The notes: generated from the sequence alone by a model not told the origin. Numbered from the stretch's first letter, positions 9,702-18,077 are shown. The stretch is 64,000 bases of DNA from Microvirga thermotolerans (GCF_009363855.1 NZ_CP045423.1:2200001-2264000); one strand, 5' to 3'. Numbers and translations: made by a program.

Positions 9702-11204
9702 TTACCCAAAGAGCCCATGGAGCCACCATCGGCCGCCCTCGGCGGCAGGGGCATCGCGAAAGAGCCAAACACGAGCATCTTTGTCTGTCTCGACGCGGTA
9801 ATAGTCCCGGAATGACGATACTTCGCCTTCAGACTTCCACCACTCTCCCGTGATCCGCTCAGGACCGTCGGCTTTGAGCACGCGGTGTCGGACACGGCGC
9901 CACAGGAAGAAAATAGGTGGATGATCCGGCACGACCGCCATGGCCTCGACAGGCTCAGGCGGATCGAGAATACGCGCCGGGCGCACGAGGTCTTCAGGCC
10001 ATGTTAGGCCGGAAGCTGGCGCGAGCGCGGAAACACGCCTCGCCGAACGTTCGGGCACATGGCTCTCGACCGGCACGAGGCGAAAGACCTTGCTCGCACC
10101 AACGCGTGCCGCAAGACGATCAACGAGCGGTCCTATATCGGGCTCGGGGTCCTCTGCATCGATTCCACGCGCTTGAAGCTGAGCATCGGCCATGGGCTCA
10201 ACCCGGCTCGCAACAATTAACGCCTCGTCGATCCCAAAGCCGGGGTCGACGGTTCCAAGGCTCTCGTCGAAGAGCTTTGCTAAATGGGCGGCATCGCGTG
10301 ACGGCCGGGCCGTTCCAATTCGTAGGGCTAGGGACTTTCGATCGACGCGGCGGAAGATCAGGTCAAGGTGGCGGGCGCCGATCCCCCGCTTCGTGAGGTC
10401 AGCGCATAAAGCCATAGTCAGCCGCAAGACGACCCGCTTCAAGTCTTCAGCATGTCCAATTGGCTCAGCGAAGACGACTGACTGAGAAGGCGTCTCAAGC
10501 GGTACGAGCGGACTGATAGGCTCGAAAGCGTGCCCGAGGGCTTGATCAAGGCGCAGGGCGGTCCTCGTGCCGAAGCGCCGGGTCATCGGGGCGCGCGGCA
10601 TGGCCGCCAGTTGCCCGACTCGCTCGATCCCAAGCCGGTGCATGGCATCAAGCGTCTTCTGATCGAGGCGCAGAGCTTGCACGGGAAGCCCCGCCACCGC
10701 ATCAACAGCCCTTCCTGGCGAAACTATTGGCTCGCCGCCATAGCGTGCGACAGCCCAAGCAGTTCCAGGCGCATCGGCAACAGCCGCACGGGCTGCAATC
10801 CCTTTTGAGGTCAGTCGGCCAACAAGATCGCTAATGACATTCGATTCACCTCCGTAGATATGGTCGGCGCCTGCAATATCGATCCAAACCCCATCGGGAG
10901 GGGTAGGCGAGACGATGGGCGAATATCGCAGACACCACAACGCGAGGCGCGTCAGGCCAGCCTTGTCGTCTTCAGGAACCGCGTCGCAGATATGAAGGCC
11001 GGGCACGAGCGCCTGAGCATGAGCGATCGTCTGCCCTTGCCTAAGCCCCAAAGTGCTTGCCGCTCTATCGGCAGCCGCAATGATGCGACGCGGGCCTTCT
11101 GTCGCTACCGTCACAAGCGGCTCATCCATAGGCGGCTTGCCGAACTGGCGACGAATGCGGTCGGTGGGCCAAGTCGGCAGGAACAGCGAGACGACCCTTC
11201 GCAT
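9702..11204 (-). CDS. imuB: ImuB, catalytically dead Y-family polymerase adaptor
   Basis: I place the start at the ATG at 11204 (MRRVVSLFLPTWPTDRIRR), giving 500 residues; longer readings add a hydrophobic stretch that belongs to the overlapping imuA frame. The protein has the Y-family palm/finger/little-finger layout but SLFLPTWPTD replaces the catalytic IDMDAFF-type motif, as in ImuB proteins. ImuB bridges the beta clamp, ImuA and DnaE2 and has no polymerase activity of its own. The start overlaps the imuA end by 83 bases, so the two are translationally coupled. The C-terminal region (FRDYYRVETDKDARVWLFRD) is typical of the family. Confidence 0.92.
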   Translation of the reverse strand: MRRVVSLFLPTWPTDRIRRQFGKPPMDEPLVTVATEGPRRIIAAADRAASTLGLRQGQTIAHAQALVPGLHICDAVPEDDKAGLTRLALWCLRYSPIVSPTPPDGVWIDIAGADHIYGGESNVISDLVGRLTSKGIAARAAVADAPGTAWAVARYGGEPIVSPGRAVDAVAGLPVQALRLDQKTLDAMHRLGIERVGQLAAMPRAPMTRRFGTRTALRLDQALGHAFEPISPLVPLETPSQSVVFAEPIGHAEDLKRVVLRLTMALCADLTKRGIGARHLDLIFRRVDRKSLALRIGTARPSRDAAHLAKLFDESLGTVDPGFGIDEALIVASRVEPMADAQLQARGIDAEDPEPDIGPLVDRLAARVGASKVFRLVPVESHVPERSARRVSALAPASGLTWPEDLVRPARILDPPEPVEAMAVVPDHPPIFFLWRRVRHRVLKADGPERITGEWWKSEGEVSSFRDYYRVETDKDARVWLFRDAPAAEGGRWWLHGLFG

Positions 11205-11874
11205 CACACCCCTCAACAATCCAAGAACGAGCTTCAGCGCCACGGCAACGAACCAGATCAACCCGCCATCGCTGACGGCTGACACCGGGAATAGGCAGGA
11301 CGGCTGAAGGTGCGGACGCGATACGCCAGCGGGTTATTGCAGCGGTCGGCAAGGTCGTTAGGTTTTTCTCGGCGACCGTCCACCAACGCCGCAGCATGAG
11401 CGCAGGCACGCCCGAGGCTTCCGCCGCGAGTTGAAGGCGCCGGGATGCCACTAGGCTCAGGCGCGTGACCTCGCCGACAACGGCTGCAAGCCCCTTCTCG
11501 CGAAGCGCCTCTTCCACGAGAGGCAAAACCTCTCGATCGCGACTGGCTTCAACATAGATAACCCGATCAGGATGAAGACCCGCCGCCGCGAGCCCCGGCG
11601 CAAAGAGGTCGCGGCGCGTGAGGCACCATACGACTGGCCCCTTGAGACGAGCTGCGATCCCGGCCGTGAACAGCGTTGCCGCTCCGGCAAATTCGGCAGC
11701 AGGACCCGATTCAATAATTTCGTGTAAGGCGCCAAGTGTAATGCCACCGCCGGGGACATGAGTATCGAGTGCACCGACACCAAAAGGCACGGTCGCACGG
11801 CGATGCTTGTCCCCTTCAAGGCGCTCGATTTGCTCCTGCAAATCGGCAATAGCTAACCGTTGCCCGGCACGCAT
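11122..11874 (-). CDS. imuA: ImuA, RecA-like mutasome accessory protein
   Basis: The 250-residue protein opens with ADLQEQIERLEG, then FGVGALDTHVPGGGITLGAL and HEIIE, the ImuA signature in which a RecA-like core lacks a normal Walker A P-loop. ImuA assists ImuB and DnaE2 in translesion synthesis. A purine-rich AGGCAGGG lies 4 to 11 bases before the ATG. It is the first gene of the cassette, and its promoter at about 11916-11943 is overlapped by a consensus LexA box, so induction by DNA damage is expected. Confidence 0.9.
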   Translation of the reverse strand: MRAGQRLAIADLQEQIERLEGDKHRRATVPFGVGALDTHVPGGGITLGALHEIIESGPAAEFAGAATLFTAGIAARLKGPVVWCLTRRDLFAPGLAAAGLHPDRVIYVEASRDREVLPLVEEALREKGLAAVVGEVTRLSLVASRRLQLAAEASGVPALMLRRWWTVAEKNLTTLPTAAITRWRIASAPSAVLPIPGVSRQRWRVDLVRCRGAEARSWIVEGCDAKGRLAVPADLAHRPHSSPVRQAAYG

Positions 11875-11909
11875 GTACCCTGCCTAACGCTTTTTCGCGA
11901 TGTGTCGAT

Positions 11910-11924
11910 GTTCCTATTATGTTC
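11910..11924 (-). promoter_or_regulatory. LexA (SOS) box of the imuA-imuB-dnaE2 operon
   Basis: The sequence GTTCCTATTATGTTC on the plus strand (GAACATAATAGGAAC on the coding strand) is a perfect match to the alphaproteobacterial LexA site GTTC-N7-GTTC. It lies 36 bases upstream of the imuA ATG and covers the predicted -10 element, so bound LexA would exclude RNA polymerase. Confidence 0.9.
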
Positions 11925-11943
11925 TCAATTGACGTTGAGTCAA
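11916..11943 (-). promoter_or_regulatory. sigma-70-type promoter of the imuA operon
   Basis: Reading the minus strand, TTGACT (11943-11938) is followed after 16 bases by CATAAT (11921-11916), a near-consensus -35/-10 pair. The predicted start point near 11909 gives a 5' leader of about 35 bases. The short inverted repeat ATTGAC/GTCAAT (11928-11944) overlaps the -35 and may be coincidental. Confidence 0.7.
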
Positions 11944-12165
11944 TCTGTCGCGCTCGGCTGTGGACGAATGGGTAAATTAAGCAGCGACCACAAATAGTTG
12001 CTAGCGGTCTAAGCCTGTGAACAAAGATACTGTTTGCGAATGAGGCTCGCGTGATTGGCCTTCGCAGAGAACTAACAGAGATGTCCGTAAGGAGTGATGC
12101 GTCTCCGTCAGCCAAGTACCGATTTCCCATGAAGGCTAAAGGTTTAGGTCGGCGCCGGGCTCAGC

Positions 12166-12624
12166 TTATTTTCCGGATAAGGCACCTAGAATTGACAGCA
12201 AATCGACACCTGACACCCGCAGAATGATCAAAATACCAATGAGTAACAGTGTATAGAGCGCATTAGCTACAATGGAGAGCACAATCGCCCTCGTGCTAGT
12301 TCCCTTAAGCGCGTCTTCGCGGATTTTCGGGGTGTTGTCTTCGACAACGCTGGTAGCAAAATTCCCGAGAACACTTTCGGCTTGCTCTTCTAAACCGCGA
12401 ATGCGGGACTCTGTCCAGGTCAGGATGTACGCGTGTAGTTCCTCCGGAGTTGGACCGCGTTGATGACGCCGACGCAAATCAGCTGCCCACTCTCGTTTTG
12501 CAACTTTGTAAAGGCCATATGCAACCAGTCCTGAAAGTTGCTCAACCTCCGGCCCTTCAGAATTGACCAAACGGCCAAAGATGGGATTGTACTCAGGTTC
12601 GATAGAACCGTTGATCTTATTCAC
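12166..12624 (-). CDS. unknown protein with hydrophobic C-terminal anchor
   Basis: The 152-residue product starts at a GTG that overlaps the upstream stop codon (GTGA). Residues 1-~110 are soluble and helical (NPIFGRLVNSEG, LVAYGLYKVAKREWAADL, PTPEELHAYILTWTES). Residues ~113-150 are hydrophobic (AIVLSIVANALYTLLLIGIL, then VDLLSILGALSG), so one or two membrane segments at the C-terminus are likely, with the bulk in the cytoplasm. I do not recognise a named family, although the GLVAYGLYK.KREW pattern seems familiar from other proteobacterial islands. It is the last gene of a four-gene operon of unknowns. Confidence 0.7.
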   Translation of the reverse strand: MNKINGSIEPEYNPIFGRLVNSEGPEVEQLSGLVAYGLYKVAKREWAADLRRRHQRGPTPEELHAYILTWTESRIRGLEEQAESVLGNFATSVVEDNTPKIREDALKGTSTRAIVLSIVANALYTLLLIGILIILRVSGVDLLSILGALSGK

Positions 12625-12884
12625 TTTTTCTTTCCAAAGATGGATGTCCCGAGCGTCGGCTTCCCAATATCTGGTTTTCCGGTCATGATGGACGCTGCTT
12701 TCAACCGTTTAACTTCAGCGCCGGCAGACCGAGCTGCCTTCTCAAATACGTCGCGGTCCAGCACAACAAATCGACCAACGCCGGGAGCCTTAACAGCACT
12801 AAAAACTGTGCCTTTGTCACTTTTTCTAACAATGACGTGAGAGCCAGGTGCTCGGGTGAAGATCCTTTTCTTGCCTTCTGTCAC
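12621..12884 (-). CDS. small basic protein of unknown function
   Basis: The 87-residue protein starts at a GTG overlapping the previous stop (GTGA), with an AGGAG ribosome site 8 bases upstream, which supports this start. It is rich in Lys and Arg, contains a compact central part (GSHVIVRKSDKGTVFSAV, GRFVVLDRDVFEKAA) and ends in a Gly/Lys-rich tail (GTSIFGKKK). No family is recognised. The basic charge would suit nucleic-acid binding, but this is only a guess. It is coupled to both neighbours by 4-base overlaps, which suggests the products are needed in fixed ratios. Confidence 0.65.
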   Translation of the reverse strand: MTEGKKRIFTRAPGSHVIVRKSDKGTVFSAVKAPGVGRFVVLDRDVFEKAARSAGAEVKRLKAASIMTGKPDIGKPTLGTSIFGKKK

Positions 12885-13318
12885 CTGCTATCTCCTACCG
12901 AGTGCAGTTTATTACGTAATACATTCACTAAACGTTCGGCCAAGCCCCGTCCTTCCTGAATCATATCTAAGCAAAAGCTCTCAGGTAACAGAACTTTCTC
13001 TGAACCCATCAAGTGTATCCGGTCTATTAATGCGATGGTCTCGTATTCAAATGGCTCAAAAGAATGCGCCTCCAGGTGCTCAAGTCGCCGTGCAAGTTCC
13101 AATAGGGACTTTGGAAGCTCTTCAAGATTCCCGATAACGTCGGCAGCAGTGACAGTGATACCCAGCATCGCACAATGCACGGCCTCGGAAATCAATGAAG
13201 CGCCGAGATGGATTCCCCTGTCATTTCCATCATGAGTCCTGCGCCCAGGCGCAGATGATGATAGTGCCAAACATCGACCCGCATAGGAGGAAAGCTGCCG
13301 AGCTAGATAGTCATCCAT
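12881..13318 (-). CDS. helical protein of unknown function in a four-gene operon
   Basis: I take the ATG at 13318 (145 residues); a TTG at 13330 in the same frame would add four residues, and no clear ribosome site decides between them. The protein is soluble and mostly helical: an Ala/Leu-rich N-terminus (YLARQLSSYAGRCLALSSS), a middle part with IHLGASLISEAVHCAMLG, and leucine-rich helices (SLLELARRLEHLEAHSF). I recognise no family. It begins 27 bases after the preceding 58-residue gene and overlaps the next gene by 4 bases. Confidence 0.65.
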   Translation of the reverse strand: MDDYLARQLSSYAGRCLALSSSAPGRRTHDGNDRGIHLGASLISEAVHCAMLGITVTAADVIGNLEELPKSLLELARRLEHLEAHSFEPFEYETIALIDRIHLMGSEKVLLPESFCLDMIQEGRGLAERLVNVLRNKLHSVGDSR

Positions 13319-13345
13319 CTCAACGTCCAAACCGCAATGGCTACA

Positions 13346-13522
13346 CTATTTCTTCTTTGATGGTGTTCTTGGTGGCTCTTTTTGCGTTAAAGCGGAAGCG
13401 GAAACTTTTTGGATTTCGGCTTTGGTCAACGAACTAGGGTCGCGAAGGCCCCGAGAAGCGATGCTTGAGACACTCTTGCTAGTAGACTCATTGCGAGTCC
13501 CGCCACTTGGTTTTTTTACCAA
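13346..13522 (-). CDS. 58-residue Ser/Lys-rich protein with TTG start, first gene of unknown operon
   Basis: The start is the TTG at 13522 because a strong AGGAGGGG ribosome site lies 3 bases before it; reading further upstream adds a cysteine-rich, implausible stretch. The product contains TSKSVSSIASRGLRDPSSL, then KAEIQKVSASALTQKE. From memory this resembles small island-borne proteins with one or more copies of a SKVAS-AS-LRD-SALSQ-type motif, whose function I do not know. The tail is Pro/Lys-rich. It precedes three further co-directional unknown genes and is divergent from the HTH gene to its right. Confidence 0.7.
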   Translation of the reverse strand: MVKKPSGGTRNESTSKSVSSIASRGLRDPSSLTKAEIQKVSASALTQKEPPRTPSKKK

Positions 13523-13705
13523 TTGCCCCTCCTGCCCATTCAAATTGGACCACTCATCAAGATGAACACAGCAGCACAAGGCGTCTAGAGGCTGCTCTCA
13601 TCACTAGTGGATAACTTACCCTCTTCTGAACCATCACAGTGCTCTGGAACCATCGTCGAACCAAAACCTCACCCGAAAACAGGCGTTTATGAGAGGGGCC
13701 GACAC

Positions 13706-14143
13706 GTGGACCGACGTTTAATGACGAAAGCCGAAGCCGCTACGTATTGCGGCCTGACCCCCTCGGGCCTTTCGACATGGGTTAAGGCTGGTCGTCTCCC
13801 CGGTCCCGTGCCCGGCACTCGGCGATGGGATCGGGCTGCGATCGATGCGGCACTAGATAAGCTGTCAGGGATTGCGACGAAACAATTTGATCAGCCAGAA
13901 GAGAACGAGGCCGACCGTTGGCTTCGAGATTATGAAGCGAAGCAGGCTCGCGAGCAGCCAGCTACCGACGACACTTATTCACACATATCCGATGCAGAAA
14001 TATTGCGACGCTTCAAGCTTGTTGATCCACGAAGCTCAGCCAAAACCGGCAAGTACGAATTTTCTCACACGCAACTGCCTCCGCGCGTCCAGGCTGTCCT
14101 AAAGAAGGAAGCGATTCGGCGCGGGATACCGTGGGAGGATTGA
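13706..14143 (+). CDS. AlpA/MerR-type helix-turn-helix protein next to the tRNA
   Basis: I choose the GTG at 13706 because GAGAGGGG lies about 8 bases upstream; this gives 145 residues. A GTG at 13607 or the ATG at 13721 are alternatives. The start MDRRLMTKAEAATYCGL, then SGLSTWVKAGRLPGPVPGTR, is a winged helix-turn-helix of the AlpA/excisionase-like type. Such genes usually accompany a tyrosine integrase in Rhizobiales islands and control excision or integrase expression. The C-terminal half (DAEILRRFKLVDPRSS) is unrecognised. It is the last gene before tRNA-Pro. No integrase is present beside it, which is unusual. Confidence 0.75.
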   Translation: MDRRLMTKAEAATYCGLTPSGLSTWVKAGRLPGPVPGTRRWDRAAIDAALDKLSGIATKQFDQPEENEADRWLRDYEAKQAREQPATDDTYSHISDAEILRRFKLVDPRSSAKTGKYEFSHTQLPPRVQAVLKKEAIRRGIPWED

Positions 14144-14253
14144 GATTCGTGCGAGATTCACGCGTGGGGCGTATTGAAAGCCAGAGACTCACAGTTTTTG
14201 TACCGCGCAGGGTGTTGCACCCCCTGTGAACCCCCAAGCTTAGAGAAGCATAA

Positions 14254-14271
14254 AGCGCCCTTTCGGACGCT
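14254..14271 (-). terminator. putative terminator of tRNA-Pro
   Basis: On the minus strand AGCGTCC-GAAA-GGGCGCT forms a 7-bp stem (one G-T pair) with a GAAA loop, followed by TTTATG, about 30 bases downstream of the tRNA 3' end. The T-run is short, so this is only moderately supported. Confidence 0.45.
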
Positions 14272-14301
14272 CTTCTAAGCCTTTGTACTTCAAGGGTTTA
14301 A

Positions 14302-14379
14302 TGGTCGGAGCGGCGGGATTTGAACCCACGACCCCTAGTCCCCCAGACTAGTGCGCTAACCGGGCTGCGCTACGCTCCG
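14302..14379 (-). tRNA. tRNA-Pro (anticodon GGG)
   Basis: The minus-strand sequence forms a 7-bp acceptor stem (CGGAGCG/CGCTCCG) and has an anticodon stem CTAGT/ACTAG around the loop CTGGGGG (anticodon GGG). It also has a T arm with TTCAAAT and a genomically encoded ACCA end. The 3' end faces the prophage/island genes on the left, the usual polarity when a tyrosine integrase uses a tRNA 3' end as attachment site. Everything to the right is core genome in conserved Rhizobiales order. Confidence 0.95.
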
Positions 14380-14442
14380 ACTGAGGCGCCATATAAGCCG
14401 ACAATCCGCCGGACGCAATCGCTGATCTGCGAAACCTGCATC

Positions 14443-14955
14443 TTATTCGTTGACCCCGGCTTCCGGCGGGGTGCGGAGAGTGGAAAGGACGCGGTCGCAC
14501 TCCAGCAGCTCGTCGAGGGCGGCGTGGAGAATGTCCCAATCGGCTTCGACGGGGCGGCCCTCGGCGGCCCGCGGCGGCGCGAGGCCGATGTCCTGGGTCG
14601 AATCGGCCTCGGCGGAGAGGGAATCGTCCCCGTCGCCGGCTTCCGGGCGGCTCGGCGCCACGGCCTGCTCGCCGCGGCCGACGGCCTGGACGAAGCGCAC
14701 CCCCTCTTCCTTGAGGATCCGCTGCACGCCCCGGATCGTGTAGCCTTCGCCGTAGAGGAGGTGGCGGATGCCCTTGAGGAGGTCGACGTCCTCGGGGCGG
14801 TAGTAACGCCGGCCGCCGCCGCGCTTGAGCGGCCTGATCGCGGGGAACCGCGTCTCCCAGAACCGCAGCACGTGCTGGGGCAGGTCGAGATCCTCCGCGA
14901 CCTCGCTGATGGTGCGGAAAGCGTCGGGACCCTTGTCCAAGGCGCCGCCGGCCAT
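14443..14955 (-). CDS. MerR-family transcriptional regulator
   Basis: The 170-residue protein carries an N-terminal MerR winged helix ([37 protein letters not shown], then [11 protein letters not shown]). This is the variant found next to ihfA in most Rhizobiales, with no cysteine-based metal site. The remaining ~95 residues are acidic and low in complexity, and no effector domain is visible. It lies 7 bases downstream of ihfA in the run DUF177-plsX-fabH-ihfA-merR, so it is probably co-transcribed. Its target is unknown. Confidence 0.88.
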   Translation of the reverse strand: MAGGALDKGPDAFRTISEVAEDLDLPQHVLRFWETRFPAIRPLKRGGGRRYYRPEDVDLLKGIRHLLYGEGYTIRGVQRILKEEGVRFVQAVGRGEQAVAPSRPEAGDGDDSLSAEADSTQDIGLAPPRAAEGRPVEADWDILHAALDELLECDRVLSTLRTPPEAGVNE

Positions 14956-14962
14956 GAGGCTC

Positions 14963-15274
14963 TCAATCCTCGCCGTTGGCCGTTTCGCCGTTGATCCGTG
15001 CCTTGAGCACGTTGGAAGGCTTGAACACCATGACCCGGCGCGGGTCGATCGGCACCTCGACGCCCGTCTTCGGGTTGCGGCCGATGCGCTCGCCCTTCTC
15101 GCGGACGATGAAGGAGCCGAACGAGGACAGCTTCACGGTCTCGCCCGCGGCGAGACAGTCGCAGATCTCCGCCAGCACGCGCTCCACGAGCTCGGCCGAT
15201 TCCGTGCGGGAGAGACCGACCTTCTGGTAGACGGCCTCGCTCAGGTCCGCCCGCGTCACAGTTTTGCCTGCCAT
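14963..15274 (-). CDS. ihfA: integration host factor subunit alpha
   Basis: The ATG at 15274 with GGGGG before it gives 103 residues, the usual length; readings from farther upstream lack support. The HU/IHF fold is recognisable: [27 protein letters not shown] and the DNA-arm signature [17 protein letters not shown], which is alpha-subunit-like. IHF bends DNA in replication, transcription and site-specific recombination, including phage integration. It stands between fabH and merR, all on the minus strand. Confidence 0.95.
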   Translation of the reverse strand: MAGKTVTRADLSEAVYQKVGLSRTESAELVERVLAEICDCLAAGETVKLSSFGSFIVREKGERIGRNPKTGVEVPIDPRRVMVFKPSNVLKARINGETANGED

Positions 15275-15375
15275 CGAAATCCCCCAAGGCCCGGACGCGC
15301 CGGGCTCCATGTCCGCAGACGCTATGCACAAGGCGCCGTATGGTCAACCCGTTGACAGAACGGGAGAATGTCGCC

Positions 15376-16353
15376 TCACCAGCGGATCAGGGCGCTCCCC
15401 CAGGTGAAGCCCCCGCCGATCGCCTCGATCATGACGAGGTCGCCCTTCTTGATGCGCCCGTCCTTGCAGGCCACGTCCAGGGCGAGCGGGATCGAGGCGG
15501 CGGAGGTGTTCCCGTGCCGGTCGACGGTGATCACCACCTTCTCCTGGGCGATGCCGAGCTTGTCGGCGCTCGCGGTGATGATGCGCCTGTTGGCCTGGTG
15601 GGGCACGAACCAGTCGAGTTCCTCGGCCGTGATTCCGGTAGCGTCGAAGGCGTCCTGCACCACGTCGGTCACGGAGCCCACGGCGAAGCGGAAGACCTCA
15701 CGCCCCTCCATCTTCAGCACGCCGGTGGTCTTGGTCGAGCCGGGACCGCCGTTCACGTAGAGCTTGTCCCGGTAGCGGCCGTCCGAACGCAGCTGCGAGG
15801 TGAGGACGCCCCGGTCGGCGGAGGTCCCCTCCCCCTCCTGGGCCTCGAGCACGATGGCGCCGGCGCCGTCGCCGAAAAGGACGCAGGTGGTGCGGTCCTG
15901 CCAGTCGAGGATGCGCGAGAAGGTCTCCGCCCCGATCACGAGGGCGCGCTTGTGCGAGCCGGACATGAGGAACTTGTCGGCGGTGGCCACCGCATAGACG
16001 AAGCCGGTGCAGACCGCCTGGAGGTCGAAGGCGGCGCCGTGGTGCATGCCCAGGCCGGCCTGGATGAGCGTCGCGGTCGAGGGAAAGGTATAGTCCGGCG
16101 TCGAGGTCGCGCAGACGATCAGGTCGATGTCGGCCACGGTGAGCCCCGCATCGGCGAGGGCCGCCTCGGCCGCCCGGATGCCGAGGACCGACGTGGTCTC
16201 GTCGTCGGCGGCGATGTGCCTCGCCTCGATGCCGGTGCGCTGCACGATCCAGTCATGGGACGTCTCGACGAGCTTCTCGAGATCGTAATTGGTGACGCGC
16301 CGCTTCGGCAGGTACGAGCCGACACCGCGCACAATGGAACGGATGCGTTTCAA
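15376..16353 (-). CDS. fabH: 3-oxoacyl-[ACP] synthase III (FabH)
   Basis: The 325-residue protein shows the KAS III triad: Cys115 in LQAVCTGF, His252 in VPHQANRR and Asn282 in GNTSAAS. The N-terminus [15 protein letters not shown] is typical. FabH condenses acetyl-CoA with malonyl-ACP to start type II fatty acid synthesis. It begins 12 bases after plsX, whose product supplies acyl phosphate for phospholipid synthesis, a conserved pairing of membrane-lipid genes. Confidence 0.97.
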   Translation of the reverse strand: MKRIRSIVRGVGSYLPKRRVTNYDLEKLVETSHDWIVQRTGIEARHIAADDETTSVLGIRAAEAALADAGLTVADIDLIVCATSTPDYTFPSTATLIQAGLGMHHGAAFDLQAVCTGFVYAVATADKFLMSGSHKRALVIGAETFSRILDWQDRTTCVLFGDGAGAIVLEAQEGEGTSADRGVLTSQLRSDGRYRDKLYVNGGPGSTKTTGVLKMEGREVFRFAVGSVTDVVQDAFDATGITAEELDWFVPHQANRRIITASADKLGIAQEKVVITVDRHGNTSAASIPLALDVACKDGRIKKGDLVMIEAIGGGFTWGSALIRW

Positions 16354-16365
16354 GTTTTGCCTTCC

Positions 16366-17400
16366 TCAGGCCTGTTGCTCCACCGGGTCATGCTCCAGCA
16401 TGCCCCGGATCGTCTTCATCAATTCGAAATGCGCCATGTCATAGGCCACGTCTATGGCGCTGGCGAAGCCGAGGGCGTCGGTTCCGCCGTGACTCTTCAC
16501 CACGACGCCTTCGAGGCCGAGGAAGACGCCGCCGTTGACCTTGCGCGGGTCCATCTTGTCCTTGAGGGCATTGAAGGCCTGTTTAGCGAAGAGATAGCCG
16601 ATCTTGGCCATGAGCGTCCGGCTCATGGCGGCGCGGAGATACTCCCCGATCTGCTTGGCGGTGCCCTCTGCGGTCTTGAGGGCGATGTTGCCCGTGAACC
16701 CCTCCGTCACCACCACGTCGACCGTGCCCTTGCCGAGGTCGTCGCCCTCCACGAACCCCTTGTACTCGAGGTGCGGCAGGTTCGATTCCCGCAGGATGCG
16801 CCCGGCCTCCTTCACGGTCTCGATGCCCTTGATCTCCTCGGTCCCGACATTCAGGAGGCCGACCGTGGGCCGGTCGAGGTCGAAGACGATGCGGGCCATG
16901 GCGGCGCCCATGATCGCCATGTCGACCAGATGCCCCGCATCGGCGCCGATGGTCGCGCCCACGTCGAGGACGATGCTCTCGCCGCGCAGGGTCGGCCACA
17001 TGGCGGCGATGGCGGGCCGCTCGATATGGGCCATGGTCTTGAGGCAGATCTTGGCGGTCGCCATCAGGGCGCCCGTGTTGCCGGCGGAAACCGCGGCGTC
17101 CGCCTCCCCGTCCCTCACCGCCTGAACGCATTTCCACATGGACGAGCGCCCGCGGCCCATGCGGATCGCCTGGCTCGGCTTCTCGTCCATGCCGATGGCG
17201 ATCTCCGTATGGCGGATCTCCGACGCCTCCTTCAGCTTCGGATAGCCGTTGAGGATCTGGGCGAGGACCTGCTCGTTCCCGAAGATCAGGAACCGTACGT
17301 CGGGGTGGCGCTCGACAGCCAACGCGGCGCCTGGAATCACGACGGACGGGCCGTGGTCGCCGCCCATCGCGTCAAGCGAGATCCGGACTGGCTGGGGCAT
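16366..17400 (-). CDS. plsX: phosphate acyltransferase PlsX
   Basis: The 344-residue protein begins [13 protein letters not shown], the PlsX signature, and contains [10 protein letters not shown] and [15 protein letters not shown]. PlsX converts acyl-ACP to acyl phosphate for PlsY, the first step of the PlsX/Y route to phosphatidic acid, and acts peripherally at the membrane. It lies between the DUF177 gene and fabH. No rpmF (L32) gene lies between DUF177 and plsX, as is usual in Alphaproteobacteria. Confidence 0.97.
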   Translation of the reverse strand: MPQPVRISLDAMGGDHGPSVVIPGAALAVERHPDVRFLIFGNEQVLAQILNGYPKLKEASEIRHTEIAIGMDEKPSQAIRMGRGRSSMWKCVQAVRDGEADAAVSAGNTGALMATAKICLKTMAHIERPAIAAMWPTLRGESIVLDVGATIGADAGHLVDMAIMGAAMARIVFDLDRPTVGLLNVGTEEIKGIETVKEAGRILRESNLPHLEYKGFVEGDDLGKGTVDVVVTEGFTGNIALKTAEGTAKQIGEYLRAAMSRTLMAKIGYLFAKQAFNALKDKMDPRKVNGGVFLGLEGVVVKSHGGTDALGFASAIDVAYDMAHFELMKTIRGMLEHDPVEQQA

Positions 17401-17494
17401 GAACGGTCGTTCTCTCTGAGGTGGTTCGACAGGGGGCGGAAAATAACGGTTTGCCGGTGCGCCGCAACCGAATTCTGTTCCAGGGCGGCCCGCC

Positions 17495-17524
17495 GCGGCC
17501 GGAGACCGGCCGGAGACCGGCCGC
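17495..17524. repeat. GC-only hairpin with tandem CCGGAGACCGG repeat
   Basis: Two overlapping copies of an 11-base unit (CCGGAGACCGG) sit in the gap between the DUF177 and plsX genes. The outer arms GCGGCCGG (17495-17502) and CCGGCCGC (17517-17524) are perfectly complementary. There is no T-run, so it is not a standard terminator. It could be an mRNA processing or pausing structure between the two genes. Confidence 0.5.
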
Positions 17525-17561
17525 AGGCCGGCCCGGAACCGGGGCGGAGCTGCCCGGGGCT

Positions 17562-18077
17562 CTACTCCTTGCCTTTCAGGCTATCCAGCGCCGCGAAGGG
17601 CGAGTCCTTGACGTCCTTCGGGTCCTTGTAGTCGAAGCTGATCCCCGGCTTGCGGGGATAGGGATCGAGGCCCAGGGCCAGGAATTCGGCCGTGAGGGCG
17701 CCGAGGTCGATCTGCCCGTTCACGATCTCGTCAGGGGGTTCGTACTCGTGCACGTCCGTGGGCGGCTCCGGAGGCATGCCCGAGGCCTCGGCGAAGTCGA
17801 CCTCCACCTCCTCCTCGATGTTCGAATCGAAGGGGTCGAGGCTCACCACGCAGATCTGGGTGATGGCGGCCTTCACGACCCCGGCGACGTGGACGCCCTT
17901 GGCCGAGGCGGTGAGATTGAAGTCCCCGGAGAGCGCCTGGATGCCGGGAAGGCCGAAATCCTGCGCGAGCGCCCGGCACTCCTCCTCGGAGGCCTCCACC
18001 CGGACGTGCTTGCCGGACGGCGGGATGTTGGCGACGTCCACCACCCGGGTCAGCGGACCGACGGCTTCAGGCGTCAT
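17562..18077 (-). CDS. DUF177 (YceD-family) protein, 23S rRNA/ribosome-related
   Basis: The ATG at 18077 is preceded by GGGAGGAAC and gives 171 residues. The central ...[20 protein letters not shown], then [20 protein letters not shown], and the acidic C-terminal [14 protein letters not shown] match the YceD/DUF177 family, which is needed for normal 23S rRNA accumulation. In alphas the proximal cysteine pair is reduced; here only the single ICVVSLDPF cysteine is seen in that region. The start overlaps the bc1 chaperone end by 11 bases. Confidence 0.88.
   Translation of the reverse strand: MTPEAVGPLTRVVDVANIPPSGKHVRVEASEEECRALAQDFGLPGIQALSGDFNLTASAKGVHVAGVVKAAITQICVVSLDPFDSNIEEEVEVDFAEASGMPPEPPTDVHEYEPPDEIVNGQIDLGALTAEFLALGLDPYPRKPGISFDYKDPKDVKDSPFAALDSLKGKE

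Noticed and set aside
15340..17631. 763-codon frame antisense to fabH and plsX
   Set aside because: Shadow frame; both opposite-strand genes are certain.
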